In this document: positions 34,023 through 42,363 of the stretch, piece by piece
Layout of the letters: the number at the start of each line of letters is the position of its first letter
Position numbering within the stretch: position 1 is the first letter of the stretch
Source: Acidimicrobiales bacterium
Lineage (GTDB): Bacteria > Actinomycetota > Acidimicrobiia > Acidimicrobiales > CAIXPF01
Direction of reading: 5' to 3'
Assembly (NCBI GenBank): GCA_020846295.1
Contig: JADLEF010000407.1
Location: forward strand, 1-51,195
Length of the DNA: 51,195 bases
The notes under the pieces: generated by a model
Seen by the model: only the letters and a program-made list of their open reading frames with translations
The model's database searches: none
Told to the model about the DNA's origin: nothing
Translations under genes and position numbers: made by a program

Positions 34023-35137
34023 GCCGTCGCCTCCACCATCGCGGGCTGCTCGGTGGCGCCGGCCACCTCGACCGTGTTGCGGGCCCGCAGCGTCCGTTCC
34101 ACCCAGTACGCGGTGGCCGCCACCGCCAGGATGATCACGCCCTGGACCACCAGCACCAGCGCCTGCGGCACCTGTACCGCCGCCTCGAGGCGCAGCCCGC
34201 CGGCCCGCAGCGCCCCGAACAGCAGCGCGGCGGCGACCGCCCCGCCCGGCGTGCTGCGTGCCAGCAGCGCGACCGCGATGCCGTCGAACCCGAAGCCTGG
34301 CGAGAACTCCGGTTGCAGCCGGTACTGCTCGCCGAGCAGCACCGACGTACCGGCCAGTCCGGCCAGGCCGCCCGAGAGGAACATCACCAGCACCACCATC
34401 ACCGCCACGTTCACCCCGGCCCGCTCCGCCATCGCCGGGTTGTGGCCCAACATCCGGATGCGGAACCCCGCCACCGTGCGACGCAGCAGGACGCCCACGC
34501 CGACCGCGGCGAGCACCGCCAGCACGATCCCGAGGTGCACGCGGTTGGGCGAGTCCTGCACCAGGCGGGGCAGGCGCACCACCTGCGCCAGCAGCGGCGA
34601 CTGCGGCAGGCTGGCCGAGTCGGTCACCGGTTCCCGCAACAGCGAGGGCTCCTGCACGGTCAGGTTCGACACCGCGATGCCGACGAAGTTCAACAGCAGG
34701 GTGGCGATCACCTCGTTCACCTCGAAGCGGGCTCGCAACCAGCCGGCCAGCGCCCCCCACAGCCCGCCTCCGGCGAAGCCGCAGACCAGCGCGAGCACCA
34801 ACCCGAGCGGCCGCGGCAGCCCGTCGAAGGCCAGGGCGGCGGCCACCGCCGCGGTCCCGCCCACGTAGAGCTGGCCCTCGCCGCCGATGGAGACGAGGCC
34901 CGCCCGCTGGGCGACCAGGAACGCCAGGGCGACGAACAGCAGCGGCGTCGCCTTGTTCAGGGTCGTACCGAGGGCGAAGGCGCTACCCAACGAGCCCTCG
35001 TACAACGCCTTGAGGGCAGCGCCCACCGGCTTGTCGTACAGGGCGACGATGCCGGCGGTGGCGGCCAGCGCCAAGGCCAGTGCGACGCCGTTGACCCCGA
35101 CGATGATCAGGCTGCGTCGCAGCCGCACAGCGCTCAT
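34019..35137 (-). CDS. BMP-type ABC permease 1 (nucleoside importer)
   Basis: Inner-membrane permease of 372 residues with RAGLVSIGGEGQLYVGG (family motif), FNV-rich central helices NEVIATLLLNFVGIAVSN, and a C-terminal GFDGIAVALLARSTPGG. Overlaps both neighbours by four bases (ATGA), so translation is coupled with the ATPase and second permease. Probably imports nucleosides or purines. Confidence 0.92.
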   Translation of the reverse strand: MSAVRLRRSLIIVGVNGVALALALAATAGIVALYDKPVGAALKALYEGSLGSAFALGTTLNKATPLLFVALAFLVAQRAGLVSIGGEGQLYVGGTAAVAAALAFDGLPRPLGLVLALVCGFAGGGLWGALAGWLRARFEVNEVIATLLLNFVGIAVSNLTVQEPSLLREPVTDSASLPQSPLLAQVVRLPRLVQDSPNRVHLGIVLAVLAAVGVGVLLRRTVAGFRIRMLGHNPAMAERAGVNVAVMVVLVMFLSGGLAGLAGTSVLLGEQYRLQPEFSPGFGFDGIAVALLARSTPGGAVAAALLFGALRAGGLRLEAAVQVPQALVLVVQGVIILAVAATAYWVERTLRARNTVEVAGATEQPAMVEATA

Positions 35138-36717
35138 GAGGCGACCTCCGCCACGTCGACGTGACCGGCGAGCAGCGGGCCCAACCGTTCGAGGGTGGCC
35201 TCCCGCTGGGCCAGCACGGCGAGCAGGCGGCCCCGGTGAATCACCGCGACCCGGTCCGACAGGGCCAGGATCTCGGCCAGGTCGGAGGAGATGAGCAGCA
35301 CCGCGGCCCCGGCGTCGCGCGCCGCCACCACCCGCTCGGTGACCTCCTCGATGGCTCCCACGTCCAGCCCTCGGGTCGGTTGCGCGGCCACCAGCACCCG
35401 GACATCGGCCGACAGCTCCCTGGCCAGCACCACCCGCTGCTGGTTGCCTCCGGAGAGGGAGCGGGCCGGCGTGGCAGGGCTGGGCGCCTTGACCCGGAAC
35501 TCCCGCATCAACCGACGGCCGTGCTGCAGCAGTTGCCCGAAGGAGAGCAGGCCGCGCCGGCTGAAGGGGCGGTGGTGGATCCGGTCGGTCACCAAGTTCT
35601 CGCCCACCGACATGTCGAGGACGAGCCCGGTCGCGTGACGGTCCTCGGTCACGACCCGCACGCCGGCGGCCTGCCACCGCAGCGGGCCGGCCGCGGACAG
35701 GTCGACCCCGCCGACCCGTACCGTGCCGGATGTCGGCCGACGGGTACCGCACATCAGCTGCACCAGCTCGCGCTGGCCGTTGCCCTCGACGCCGGCCAGA
35801 CCGACGACCTCACCGGCCCGGACGGTCAGCTCGATCCGGTCGAGCCGGACCGTCGAGCCGTCGAGCACCGTCACCCCGGCCAGGTCGAGCACGACGTCGC
35901 CCACCTCGTGCTCGGCGTGCTCCTCGAGCTGCACGTCCTCGGCGCGGGCGACCACGGCGGAGCGCAGCTTCACCTCGCGCCCCACCATCAGCCGGGCGAG
36001 GCCGGGCGGGTCCACCTCGGCGGTGGCGAACGTGCCGACGCTGCGCCCGGCCCGCAGCACCGAGATGCGGTCGGTCACCGCCATCAGCTCGTCGAGCGTG
36101 TGGGTGATGAGCACGACGGCCCGGCCTTCCGAGGCGAGGGTGCGCACCGTCTCGAACAGCCGCTCGATCTCCTCGGGGATGAGGACCGTGGTCGGTTCGT
36201 CGAACACCACCACCTGCGGCTCGCGGTAGAGGCACTTGAGGATCTCCACCCGCTGGCGCTGCCCGATCGACAGTTCGCCCACGAGGGCGGACGGGTCCAG
36301 AGCCAGCCCGTAGGTCTCGGCCAGGGCGCCGACGGCGGCCTCGACCCTGGCGGCGGAGAACACCGGGCGGCCCTCCTGGCCGAGCAGCACGTTCTCGGCG
36401 ACGGTCAACGTCGGCACCAGGGCGAAGTGCTGCTGCACGATGGCGATGCCCCGGCTCAACGCCTGACGGGGCGACTCGATGCGCACCGCCGTCCCGTTGA
36501 CGGCGATGGTGCCCTCGTCGGGTTGCTCCAGCCCGTAGAGGATGGACACGAGGGTGGTCTTGCCGGCGCCGTTCTCCCCGAGCCGGCCGTGGACCTCACC
36601 AGCTGCGTTGGTGTGGTCCACGCCGTCGTTCGCTCGCACGCCCGGGAAGACCTTGACGATGCCGCGCAACTCGACCAGCGGCGGCGCCGTCGGCGGCCTG
36701 ACAGGAGAGTCCGTCAC
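35134..36717 (-). CDS. BMP-type ABC ATPase with two nucleotide-binding domains
   Basis: A 527-residue protein with two tandem ABC domains, the RbsA-like architecture of sugar/nucleoside importers. First domain: Walker A GENGAGKTT, signature LSIGQRQRVEILK, Walker B VVVFDEPTT. Second domain: degenerate Walker A GVEGNGQRE, signature LSGGNQQRVVLAREL, Walker B VLVAAQPTRGLD, as is normal in this family. The region before the first Walker A (VDHTNAAGEVHGRLGENG) is odd for this family. GTG 36717 lies 1 nt after the BMP lipoprotein stop. Confidence 0.93.
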   Translation of the reverse strand: MTDSPVRPPTAPPLVELRGIVKVFPGVRANDGVDHTNAAGEVHGRLGENGAGKTTLVSILYGLEQPDEGTIAVNGTAVRIESPRQALSRGIAIVQQHFALVPTLTVAENVLLGQEGRPVFSAARVEAAVGALAETYGLALDPSALVGELSIGQRQRVEILKCLYREPQVVVFDEPTTVLIPEEIERLFETVRTLASEGRAVVLITHTLDELMAVTDRISVLRAGRSVGTFATAEVDPPGLARLMVGREVKLRSAVVARAEDVQLEEHAEHEVGDVVLDLAGVTVLDGSTVRLDRIELTVRAGEVVGLAGVEGNGQRELVQLMCGTRRPTSGTVRVGGVDLSAAGPLRWQAAGVRVVTEDRHATGLVLDMSVGENLVTDRIHHRPFSRRGLLSFGQLLQHGRRLMREFRVKAPSPATPARSLSGGNQQRVVLARELSADVRVLVAAQPTRGLDVGAIEEVTERVVAARDAGAAVLLISSDLAEILALSDRVAVIHRGRLLAVLAQREATLERLGPLLAGHVDVAEVAS

Positions 36718-36718
36718 G

Positions 36719-37813
36719 TCACCGCTTGACCGGTGACACCTTGATCTCGCCCGACACCAGCTTGGGGATGGCGGCGTCGATCTTGGCCTGCACATCGGCG
36801 GGGATGTCCCCTTCGCACAGCTTCAGCTGGAAGGACTCGGGGTACTCGATGTTGGACTTCTTGAAGCCGGGCTCGAGCTCGCCGCCCTCGACGAGGGTGA
36901 CGATCTTCTCCAGCGCGGAGGGCGTGTTCGACGAGGACACCCCCAGGTACAGCTCGCCCACCGCGGGGTCCTCGCACTTGTCGGCCACGTTGTTGACCAG
37001 CTTGCAGCCGTCCTCCTCGGCCGCCTGCTCGGTGCCCACGATGGCATTGTTCATACCGGTGAGTATGACGCTGGCCCCGGCCTTGCAGGCCGCCGAGGTG
37101 GCCTCTTTGGCCTTGGCCACGTCGTCCATGCTGCCGGTGGCGGTGTCGACGTACTCGATGGCGGGGTTGACGGACTTGGCGCCGTCGATGAAGCCGTTGC
37201 CCGCCGCGATCAGCGGGGTGATCTCGATCCCGAAGACGTGGCCCATCTTGGTCGGCTTGGCACTCGAGGAGGCCGCCATGATGCCGCCGAGGTAGGCGAT
37301 CTCGCCCTCGGCCAGCGACCACGACGACAGGTTCTCGCCCTGCTTGGTCCCGTTGACCAGCACGAAGTGCACGTCGGGGAACTCCGAGGCGACCGCCGCG
37401 CCGGCGTCGGCGAACTGCCCGCCGAGGCCGATGACCACCTTCGGGTTCTGCGAGGCCAGGTTCCGGAACGCCTCCTGAGCGTTGGCCACCTGCACGTTCT
37501 CCTGGAAGATCACCTTCACCCCCAGGGGTTCGGCGCCCTTCATCAGCCCTTCGTAGCCCGCCTGGGAGAAGCTCTTGTCGTCCTTCGACGACGGCAGCAC
37601 GATGGCGTAGGTGGCGTCGCTCTTCGTCGCAGCGCTGGTGGCAGCACCGCCCGCTTCGCTCGACGCGGTGGAGCCGCCCTCGCTGGTCTCCGTCGCCGCC
37701 GTCGTGGTGTCGGCCACCTCGCCGCTTCCGCCGCCGTCGTCGCCGCCGCAGGCGACGGCGAACATGCTCAGGGCGAGCAAGGCCCCCATCGTCCGGACCG
37801 ATCGCTTCCTCAT
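36719..37813 (-). CDS. BMP-family substrate-binding lipoprotein
   Basis: A 364-residue lipoprotein. Signal MRKRSVRTMGALLALSMFAVAC with the lipobox Cys at 22, then a low-complexity Thr/Ser/Ala linker and the BMP (PnrA-like) domain: AIVLPSSKDDKSFSQAGYEG, GLGGQFADAGAAVASEFPDVHFVLVNG, GIEITPLIAAGNGFIDGAKS. BMP proteins bind nucleosides. GGAGG ribosome site precedes ATG 37813. A TACGTT -10 candidate is at 37871-37876 (minus strand), so the gene has a leadered promoter. First gene of the importer operon. Confidence 0.93.
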   Translation of the reverse strand: MRKRSVRTMGALLALSMFAVACGGDDGGGSGEVADTTTAATETSEGGSTASSEAGGAATSAATKSDATYAIVLPSSKDDKSFSQAGYEGLMKGAEPLGVKVIFQENVQVANAQEAFRNLASQNPKVVIGLGGQFADAGAAVASEFPDVHFVLVNGTKQGENLSSWSLAEGEIAYLGGIMAASSSAKPTKMGHVFGIEITPLIAAGNGFIDGAKSVNPAIEYVDTATGSMDDVAKAKEATSAACKAGASVILTGMNNAIVGTEQAAEEDGCKLVNNVADKCEDPAVGELYLGVSSSNTPSALEKIVTLVEGGELEPGFKKSNIEYPESFQLKLCEGDIPADVQAKIDAAIPKLVSGEIKVSPVKR

Positions 37814-38056
37814 CACCGTGGGTCCTCCAGCACAAGACTGCCGATCAGGTGGACCGGCGGGCCGTGCGGCAACGTAGCGATGGCTTTGTTTCGGCTCTTC
37901 GACCGACGGTGAACGGCGCATTACTTCGAGCCGGCAACGGTGACCGAGGTCGCAGGCCACGACCGTGTGGCCGAAGACCGGTCGCAGCGCGGTCCTTGGG
38001 GCCGGCCCCGACGCTCGGTCACGCTGGGCGCGTGAAGCGCCGAGAGGTCGCGCGGA

Positions 38057-38314
38057 TCAGGCGGCGAGGATGAGGTGCACGCCGCGGTGGCGGGTGAGCT
38101 GCAGGGCGAGCCGTCCGAAGGCGCGCTCCCGGGCGGCCCGCGGGGCGGTGGCATCGACCAAGACCTGGGCGAGGGTGGCGCTCAAGTGCTGCTCATGAGC
38201 GAGATCAGCCACTGCGGCGAGCTCGTCCGGGCTGAGCGCGTCGATCCCGTCGCGCTCGATGCGCCAGCCCAGCTCTTCGACGGCGGCCATCGGGTTGCGA
38301 TGCTGAGCGGACAT
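38057..38314 (-). CDS. Small conserved-looking hypothetical protein
   Basis: An 85-residue protein, MSAQHRNPMAAVEELGWRIERDG, then DALSPDELAAVADLAHEQHLSATLAQVLVDATAPRAARERAFGRLALQL. No known domain recognised. It is helical, with no membrane segment. ATG 38314 has GGAGG upstream and a TACGGT -10 (38360-38365, minus strand), so it has a standard leader. Divergent from the LysR regulator, which may control it. Between 37814 and 38056 there is no gene. Confidence 0.55.
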   Translation of the reverse strand: MSAQHRNPMAAVEELGWRIERDGIDALSPDELAAVADLAHEQHLSATLAQVLVDATAPRAARERAFGRLALQLTRHRGVHLILAA

Positions 38315-38393
38315 GGGTGGCCTCCCCGGCTCGGGCGTGGAACGGTGGCTCCGGTGACCACCGTACGCAACCGGAGCGTTCATGGGTAGCGAT

Positions 38394-38409
38394 ATTCCGT
38401 GCTCACAAT
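38394..38409. promoter_or_regulatory. Candidate LysR box ATT-N10-AAT
   Basis: ATT at 38394-38396 and AAT at 38407-38409 fit the T-N11-A pattern of LysR-type binding sites and lie in the gap between the LysR gene and the divergent small gene, in an AT-richer segment. Low specificity of such motifs limits confidence. Confidence 0.35.
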
Positions 38410-38416
38410 GATCAGC

Positions 38417-38422
38417 TAGCCT
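38417..38422 (+). promoter_or_regulatory. -10 box TAGCCT of the LysR gene
   Basis: TAGCCT ends 7 nt before GTG 38430 but only 1 nt before ATG 38424, so the GTG is favoured as the start. Confidence 0.55.
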
Positions 38423-38429
38423 GATGTTC

Positions 38430-39353
38430 GTGGCCTGGCTTCGGGAGTTGGAGATCAAGCACCTCGCGGCGCTGGAAGCCGTCGCCAGCGCGGGCACCTT
38501 CGCCCGGGCGGCGGAGCGCCTGGGCTACACGCAGTCCGCGGTCAGCCAGCAGATCGCCTCGCTGGAGCGCATCGTCGGTGAACGGGTGTTCGACCGGCCG
38601 GGCGGCCCCCGCCCCGTCACCCTCACGCCGCTGGGCGAGCGCCTGCTGGCCCACGGGCGGGACCTGCTGCACCGCGTCGACGCCCTGGCCCGCGATCTCG
38701 AACGGTTCCGCCTCGGCGAGGTCGGCCGGCTGACCGTCGGTGCCTACCAGAGCGTGTGCTCCGCAGTGCTGCCCGCCGTGGTCGGCCGGCTCTACCGGGA
38801 CCACCCCGAGCTCGAGCTGCGGGTGGCCGAGCGCGACGACGACGACGTGATGCTGGCCGAACTGGCCGACGGCTCGCTCGACGTCGGCTTCGTGGTCGGT
38901 CCGGTGGGCGCGCCGGTGGCCACCCGCCACCTGCTGGACGACCCGTTCGTGCTGCTGTCCCGGCCCGGTCAGTTCCCTCCCGGTCCGGTGCGCATTGCCG
39001 ACCTGCACGGCCAGCCGATGATCGGCCAACACGGGTACTCGTGCCAGCTGCTCAACGAATCGGGTCTGCGCAGCGTCGGCCTCGAACCGACCTACGTGTT
39101 CCGCTCCAACGACAACGGCACCGTGGCCGCCATGGTGCGCGCCGGCATGGGCGTGGCCATCCTGCCGTTGCTCTGCGTCGATCTCGAGGACCGCCGCATC
39201 GAGCTGCACCCGCTCGAACCCGTCATACCGGGCCGTACGGTGGCGCTGGCGTGGCGCACCGACCGCACGCTCGGCGCCGCCGCACAGCAGTTCATCGCCG
39301 TCACCGTCGAGGTGTGCGGGTCCCTCGCCGAACGGCTCGCCGCCGTCGCCTGA
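38430..39353 (+). CDS. LysR-family transcriptional regulator
   Basis: A regulator of about 307 residues. N-terminal winged helix-turn-helix: LEIKHLAALEAVASAGTFARAAERLGYTQSAVSQQIASLERIVGERVFDR, followed by the LysR ligand domain (RLTVGAYQSVCSAVLPAVVGRL, FVVGPVGAPVA, GHQPMIG-like substrate lobe). GTG 38430 is preferred because the -10 box TAGCCT leaves no room for ATG 38424. It lies divergently from a small hypothetical gene; the effector is unknown. Convergent with gluQ across repeats at 39356-39410. Confidence 0.92.
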   Translation: MAWLRELEIKHLAALEAVASAGTFARAAERLGYTQSAVSQQIASLERIVGERVFDRPGGPRPVTLTPLGERLLAHGRDLLHRVDALARDLERFRLGEVGRLTVGAYQSVCSAVLPAVVGRLYRDHPELELRVAERDDDDVMLAELADGSLDVGFVVGPVGAPVATRHLLDDPFVLLSRPGQFPPGPVRIADLHGQPMIGQHGYSCQLLNESGLRSVGLEPTYVFRSNDNGTVAAMVRAGMGVAILPLLCVDLEDRRIELHPLEPVIPGRTVALAWRTDRTLGAAAQQFIAVTVEVCGSLAERLAAVA

Positions 39354-39355
39354 GG

Positions 39356-39410
39356 CCAGGGCGCGAGCACGGCGGCCAGGACGCGAGCACGGCGGTCAGG
39401 CGAGCACGGC
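39356..39410. repeat. 20-bp tandem repeat at the 3' end of gluQ
   Basis: CCAGGGCGCGAGCACGGCGG (39356-39375), CCAGGACGCGAGCACGGCGG (39376-39395) and a third partial copy (39396-39410) that contains the gluQ stop region. It looks like a local duplication of the end of gluQ. Confidence 0.7.
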
Positions 39411-40379
39411 TTCGAGCACCGGCCACGCCAACGGCTCCCGCGGGATCGCGGCCACCGAGAAGTGGGATGCCAGGGCCGCCATCGCGGCGCGGTCCATCGG
39501 ATCGACCCCCGTCGGTGCTGCGTCGGGTGCCGGAGGATCGACTTGACCCAGCGTGGCGACCAGCGCGCCGACGACGCGGGCGATGCGCGCCGCCCGGGCC
39601 GCGTCGTCGAGGCCGGCGGTCAGTTGGCCCAGGGTCACCGAGCCGTGGCGCTTGGCCAGCCGCTGCCCGTCGGGCCCCAGCACCAGCGGCACGTGCAGGT
39701 ACGACGGGGTCGGCAGGCTCAGCAGCCGTTGCAGGTGGATCTGACGAGGCGTGGAGGACAGCAGATCGTCGCCTCGGACCACCTGGGACACGCCCTGCGC
39801 CGCGTCGTCCACCACCACGGCCAGGTTGTAGGACGGCACCCCATCGTTGCGGGCGAGCACGACGTCGTCGACGCGCCCGGCGTAGGGGCCGGCCAGCTCG
39901 TCGATGAAGGAGATGTCCTCGGCCTCGGCGCGCAGGCGCCAGGCGGGCCGCCGACCGGCAGCCTCCAGACGGGTCCGGGCCGCTCGGTCGAGCGTGCGGC
40001 AGCGTCCCGGGTAGGCACCGTCGGCCGCCATACCGTGCGGTGCGCTGGCCGCAGCGGCGATCTCGGCGCGGATCTCACGTCGGGTGCAGTAGCAGGGGTA
40101 GAGCAGATCCCGCTGTCGCAGCTGGTCCAGTGCTGCGAAGTACCGCTCGAAGCGCTCGCTCTGGCGCACGACGGGGCCGTCCCAGTCCAGGCCGATGGCG
40201 CCGAGGTCGGCCAGCTGCGCCGCCTCGTGCCGAGGGGAGGCGGTCACCCGGTCGAGATCCTCCATGCGCACGACGAACCCGACGCGGAGCGAGCGCGCCG
40301 CCAGCCACGCCGCCAGCGCGGTGCGCAGGTTGCCCAGGTGCAACGGGCCCGTCGGAGAAGGAGCGAATCGCCCGGCCAT
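39396..40379 (-). CDS. gluQ: Glutamyl-Q tRNA(Asp) synthetase
   Basis: A 327-residue enzyme that glutamylates queuosine in tRNA-Asp. The class I features are visible: RFAPSPTGPLHLGNLRTALAAW with the HIGH-like site, a zinc-binding CYCTRREI ... YPGRCR set, and a terminal KMSKS-like KRHGSVTLGQL. It lacks the anticodon domain of glutamyl-tRNA synthetase, as expected. Start is ATG 40379 (MAGRF) or ATG 40391; the latter overlaps the divergent HNH gene start. Confidence 0.93.
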   Translation of the reverse strand: MAGRFAPSPTGPLHLGNLRTALAAWLAARSLRVGFVVRMEDLDRVTASPRHEAAQLADLGAIGLDWDGPVVRQSERFERYFAALDQLRQRDLLYPCYCTRREIRAEIAAAASAPHGMAADGAYPGRCRTLDRAARTRLEAAGRRPAWRLRAEAEDISFIDELAGPYAGRVDDVVLARNDGVPSYNLAVVVDDAAQGVSQVVRGDDLLSSTPRQIHLQRLLSLPTPSYLHVPLVLGPDGQRLAKRHGSVTLGQLTAGLDDAARAARIARVVGALVATLGQVDPPAPDAAPTGVDPMDRAAMAALASHFSVAAIPREPLAWPVLEAVLA

Positions 40380-40389
40380 CGTCGCGATC

Positions 40390-40806
40390 ATGGCCCACGC
40401 GATGCTGGTGGGCATGGCCAGCCCCACCGGACCGCGACGGCCGCTCAACCGCCGGGAACGGCTCGTGGTGATCCTCGACCGCGACGGGTCGCGTTGCGTG
40501 TGGTGCGGCCGCTCGTTGGAGTCGGGCCTGGTGCACGCCACCACCGAGCACCTCGTGCCCCGGGTGAAGGGCGGCCCGAGCTGGTTGGAGAACGAGGTGG
40601 CGGCGTGCCGACGCTGCAACGGTGAGCGCGGCCACCGCACGCCGGCGGAGTGGCTGCAGGAGTGCGCCGCCCGCGGCTGGCAGCCCGACCGCGCCGCCGT
40701 CGTGCGCGCCCTGGAGGCACTGCAGGCCGCCATCGCGGCCAAGGGCGGGCAGCGGCGGGCGCGTCCGTACGTGGTCTCGCAGCTGCGACGGTTGCGGCGG
40801 CTGTGA
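40390..40806 (+). CDS. HNH endonuclease
   Basis: A small protein of up to 138 residues with a HNH/treble-clef core: SRCVWCGRSL, TTEHLVPRVKGGPSWLENEVAACRRCNGERGHRTP. The paired CxxC motifs and the H of EHLVPR give the metal and catalytic site. It is not accompanied by a partner. Starts at 40390, 40402 or 40414 are possible; the first overlaps the divergent gluQ start codon. Confidence 0.85.
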   Translation: MAHAMLVGMASPTGPRRPLNRRERLVVILDRDGSRCVWCGRSLESGLVHATTEHLVPRVKGGPSWLENEVAACRRCNGERGHRTPAEWLQECAARGWQPDRAAVVRALEALQAAIAAKGGQRRARPYVVSQLRRLRRL

Positions 40807-40858
40807 GCGGGAGGCGAGCGGCGTTGCGCCGAGGTGGCGGGTCGTCGAGACTGCGGCC

Positions 40859-41635
40859 ATGGTGCTGCTCATCGAGGACGATCAACGGGTGCGGACGCTG
40901 CGGATCAACCGGCCCGACGCCCTCAACGCGATGAACAACGCGACGTTCAGCGCGATCCGCGACGCGCTGGCCGAGGCGCAGGACGACGAGCGCATCGCCG
41001 TCGTCGTGCTCACCGGCACCGGCCGCGCCTTCTGCGCCGGCCAGGACCTCACCGAGATGCTGGCGACGCGGGGCCCCGACGCCGAGCCCCACCAGTTCCC
41101 CTCGATGCTGGAGATGGTCACCGGGTTCCGCAAACCGCTCATCGCCGCCGTCAACGGGTTGGGGGTCGGCATCGGCATGACCATCCTGGCCCACTGCGAC
41201 CTGGTCCTCATGGCTGACACCGCCCGGCTGCGCACGCCGTTCCCCCAGCTCGGCCTGGCGCCCGAGGCCGGATCGAGCTGGACCTTCGCCAGCAGGGTCG
41301 GGTGGCAACACGCCGCGTCCATCCTGCTGTCGGGCCGCTGGTTCAGCGCCCAGGAATGTCTCGACATGGGCTTCGTGTGGCGGGTTTGCGAGCCGGAGGC
41401 GCTGGAGGCGGAGACCATGGCGGTGGCTCGGGAGTGGGCGGCCAACCCGATCCCGTCGCTGGTGGCCACCAAGGCGCTCATGCTCGACGCCGGACGGCGG
41501 GAACAGGCGCTTGCCGCCCATCGCCGCGAGCTGCTCGCCTACGACGAGCTGATCGGCGCGCCGGCGAACACCGAGGCCGTCGCCGCCTTCATCGACAAGC
41601 GCGACCCCGACTTCTCGTCCATCCCGGGTCTGTAG
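40859..41635 (+). CDS. Enoyl-CoA isomerase-like crotonase
   Basis: A 258-residue crotonase. RINRPDALNAMNN, FCAGQDLTEML and IAAVNGLGVGIGMTILAHCDLVLMADT are typical. The first hydratase Glu is replaced by Thr (GIGMTIL), and instead the motif TPFPQLGLAPEAGSSW is that of delta3-delta2-enoyl-CoA isomerases, where the Glu of PEAGSS is catalytic. It probably moves a double bond in unsaturated acyl-CoA. ATG 40859; the -10 is not clear. It is isolated from the other crotonases. Confidence 0.88.
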   Translation: MVLLIEDDQRVRTLRINRPDALNAMNNATFSAIRDALAEAQDDERIAVVVLTGTGRAFCAGQDLTEMLATRGPDAEPHQFPSMLEMVTGFRKPLIAAVNGLGVGIGMTILAHCDLVLMADTARLRTPFPQLGLAPEAGSSWTFASRVGWQHAASILLSGRWFSAQECLDMGFVWRVCEPEALEAETMAVAREWAANPIPSLVATKALMLDAGRREQALAAHRRELLAYDELIGAPANTEAVAAFIDKRDPDFSSIPGL

Positions 41636-41725
41636 GCGAGGTCCGCGACGGCGGGCCCGAGGCGAACGCTGCGCCGACCGGGTACGGCAGGCCCGCAGCA
41701 CCGGTGCCGGCCGTCCACGCTGGTG

Positions 41726-41752
41726 TTGACGATGGGCCCCGGCGGGTAGGAC
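41726..41752 (+). promoter_or_regulatory. Promoter TTGACG-15-TAGGAC
   Basis: -35 TTGACG at 41726-41731 and -10 TAGGAC at 41747-41752; the -10 ends 6 nt before ATG 41759. The clearest -35/-10 pair in the window. Confidence 0.55.
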
Positions 41753-41758
41753 GACGCC

Positions 41759-42307
41759 ATGACCGAGCAGCACGAGTCAGGACGCCGTGTCGGCGATGTC
41801 GACGGGCAGCGTCGCGTCAGCATCGTCGATCAACAGAGCATCGAGTCGTTCCCGGCATCGGACTCCCCCGGATCATGGGCCAGCCCGCCGGGCTCGGATC
41901 CGGTGGTGCGGCCGGGCGGCTCCGGCGCCTGGACGCCGACGGGGACCGACCCGCTCGTCGTGCCGGTATCCCTGGACGTCGGGCAGCGACGGGTGCACGC
42001 GTGGCGCTGGCGGGAGCAGGACGCGGCCGCCATCGCTCGAGCGGGCGACCTGCCCCTCCGTCGGCGTGACGACGGGTGGTGGCTCGACGGGTCGCGCACG
42101 ACGACGGGGAACGACCAGGCGATCCCCGTTCGGGGATGGCTGGTGGAGGACGGCCCGGTGGTGTTCGCCTTCGCCGAGGAGGCGTTCGTCCGCTGGTACG
42201 GCACCGCCCGTCACACGGCAGGCGGCGACCCGGGCGACGAGGACCGGGTCGCCGCCGCCGAGAACCGGGCGCTGGCTGCCGCCGCACTCGAGAGCGGCTA
42301 CGACTGA
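41759..42307 (+). CDS. Hypothetical protein with SFPASDSPGSW motif
   Basis: A 182-residue protein without a recognised domain. The N-terminal part is polar and probably disordered and contains VDQQSIESFPASDSPGSWA, a motif found in many small bacterial proteins of unknown role. The C-terminal part (VPVSLDVGQRRVHAWRWREQDAAAIARA) is alpha/beta-like. No signal peptide. Preceded by a good promoter. It may form an operon with the following aeRF1-like gene, 56 bases downstream. Confidence 0.6.
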   Translation: MTEQHESGRRVGDVDGQRRVSIVDQQSIESFPASDSPGSWASPPGSDPVVRPGGSGAWTPTGTDPLVVPVSLDVGQRRVHAWRWREQDAAAIARAGDLPLRRRDDGWWLDGSRTTTGNDQAIPVRGWLVEDGPVVFAFAEEAFVRWYGTARHTAGGDPGDEDRVAAAENRALAAAALESGYD

Positions 42308-42363
42308 CCTCGATCGAGCGAGGAGCGCGGGTGACCGGTCTCGGGGCTGGGTAGGTGAGACCG

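Noticed and set aside
40390-40806. HNH gene as part of a defence island
   Set aside because: No methylase, helicase or toxin gene lies next to it; neighbours are metabolic and tRNA-related.
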